Shown: positions 4,889 to 5,030 of the stretch, in pieces
Numbering within the stretch: the stretch's first letter is position 1
How the letters are laid out: each line of letters opens with the position of its first letter
Assembly (NCBI GenBank): GCA_016927675.1
Contig: JAFGMF010000076.1
Coordinates: forward strand, 1 to 5,030
Length of the DNA: 5,030 nt
Origin: Candidatus Cloacimonadota bacterium
Lineage (GTDB): Bacteria; Cloacimonadota; Cloacimonadia; Cloacimonadales; TCS61
Direction of reading: 5' to 3'
The notes under the pieces: model-generated
The model's database searches: none
Seen by the model: only the letters and a program-made list of their open reading frames with translations
What the model was told of the DNA's origin: nothing
Translations under genes and position numbers: made by a program

Positions 4889-5030
4889 TGTCATCCTGAG
4901 TAGTTCAGCATCAGCTGAACGTATCGAAGGATAAGACAAAAATAATAATTCGACACTTCGATACGTCTCCGGCAGTTGCCGGATCCTACTTCCGACTTCG
5001 TTCCGAAGGTTTTCGAAACTACGACGGGAC
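4889..5030. repeat. MITE-like palindromic intergenic element, possibly cut by the window end
   Basis: The element opens with TGTCATCCTGAGTAGTT and contains a series of perfect stems. GTTCAGC (4903-4909) pairs with GCTGAAC (4914-4920). ACGTATCGAAG (4919-4929) pairs with CTTCGATACGT (4956-4966). TCCGGCA (4968-4974) pairs with TGCCGGA (4977-4983). CTTCG (4996-5000) pairs with CGAAG (5004-5008). The window ends in AACTACGACGGGAC, an imperfect mirror of the opening GTCATCCTGAGTAGTT, so the two ends may be terminal inverted repeats of a unit of about 142 bases. No transposase or open frame lies inside it. The opening GTCATCCTGAG...CGTATCGAAGGAT is typical of dispersed repeats in several phyla, recalled rather than searched. 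A non-autonomous element or a REP-like structure is the best description. Confidence 0.65.

Noticed and set aside
4669..4899. Frame starting at an ATGA overlap with the isomerase stop and running through the repeat
   Set aside because: It has no good Shine-Dalgarno, and nearly all of its sequence is the hairpin repeat read as protein (Pro/Gly-rich, then low complexity). It could be the first few codons of a downstream gene destroyed by repeat insertion, but about 17 residues are too few to show it.
4718..5030. CRISPR array
   Set aside because: The repeats are palindromic stems of different sequence without regular repeat-spacer periodicity, and no cas gene is present.

Overview
The window looks like a piece of a moderately AT-rich Gram-negative genome from the Cloacimonadota or a related FCB-type phylum. 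The main evidence is a large secreted protein with a type IX secretion (T9SS, Por) C-terminal sorting domain containing NNFPNPF and GIYLYQIKAG, a style common in Cloacimonadota, Bacteroidota and neighbours. The dense palindromic intergenic repeats at the right end fit this but do not prove it. The phylum is inferred from style only.

Layout, left to right. (1) Bases 1-150, + strand: the C-terminal end of a GNAT acetyltransferase, cut by the window edge. (2) Bases 151-241: a short convergent spacer with palindromic, terminator-like sequence. (3) Bases 242-3018, - strand: a two-gene unit. A TrmB-type transcriptional regulator with a TTG start comes first. Eleven bases after its stop codon, and sharing that stop with its Shine-Dalgarno sequence, comes a 655-residue exported protein with a signal peptide, about eight propeller-like repeats, a fibronectin type III-like domain and the sorting domain. 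(4) Bases 3019-3427: a 409-base divergent control region. It holds a good -35 with an A-tract for the regulator, a cluster of palindromes over the regulator's -10, a weaker forward promoter with repeated TACT motifs, and a possible 31-codon small ORF. (5) Bases 3428-4672, + strand: an L-fucose isomerase-related protein (COG2407 type), presumed to be an aldose-ketose isomerase. (6) Bases 4673-5030: no credible gene, but two different hairpin-rich intergenic repeat elements.

TrmB-type regulators are typically sugar-responsive, and the isomerase belongs to a sugar isomerase superfamily. The simplest model is a small sugar-responsive module: the regulator represses or activates itself, the exported repeat protein behind it, and the divergent isomerase through the shared control region. 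The exported protein could bind extracellular polymer or sit at the cell surface. This linkage is inferred from gene order and operator-like palindromes; the sugar cannot be read from the sequence.
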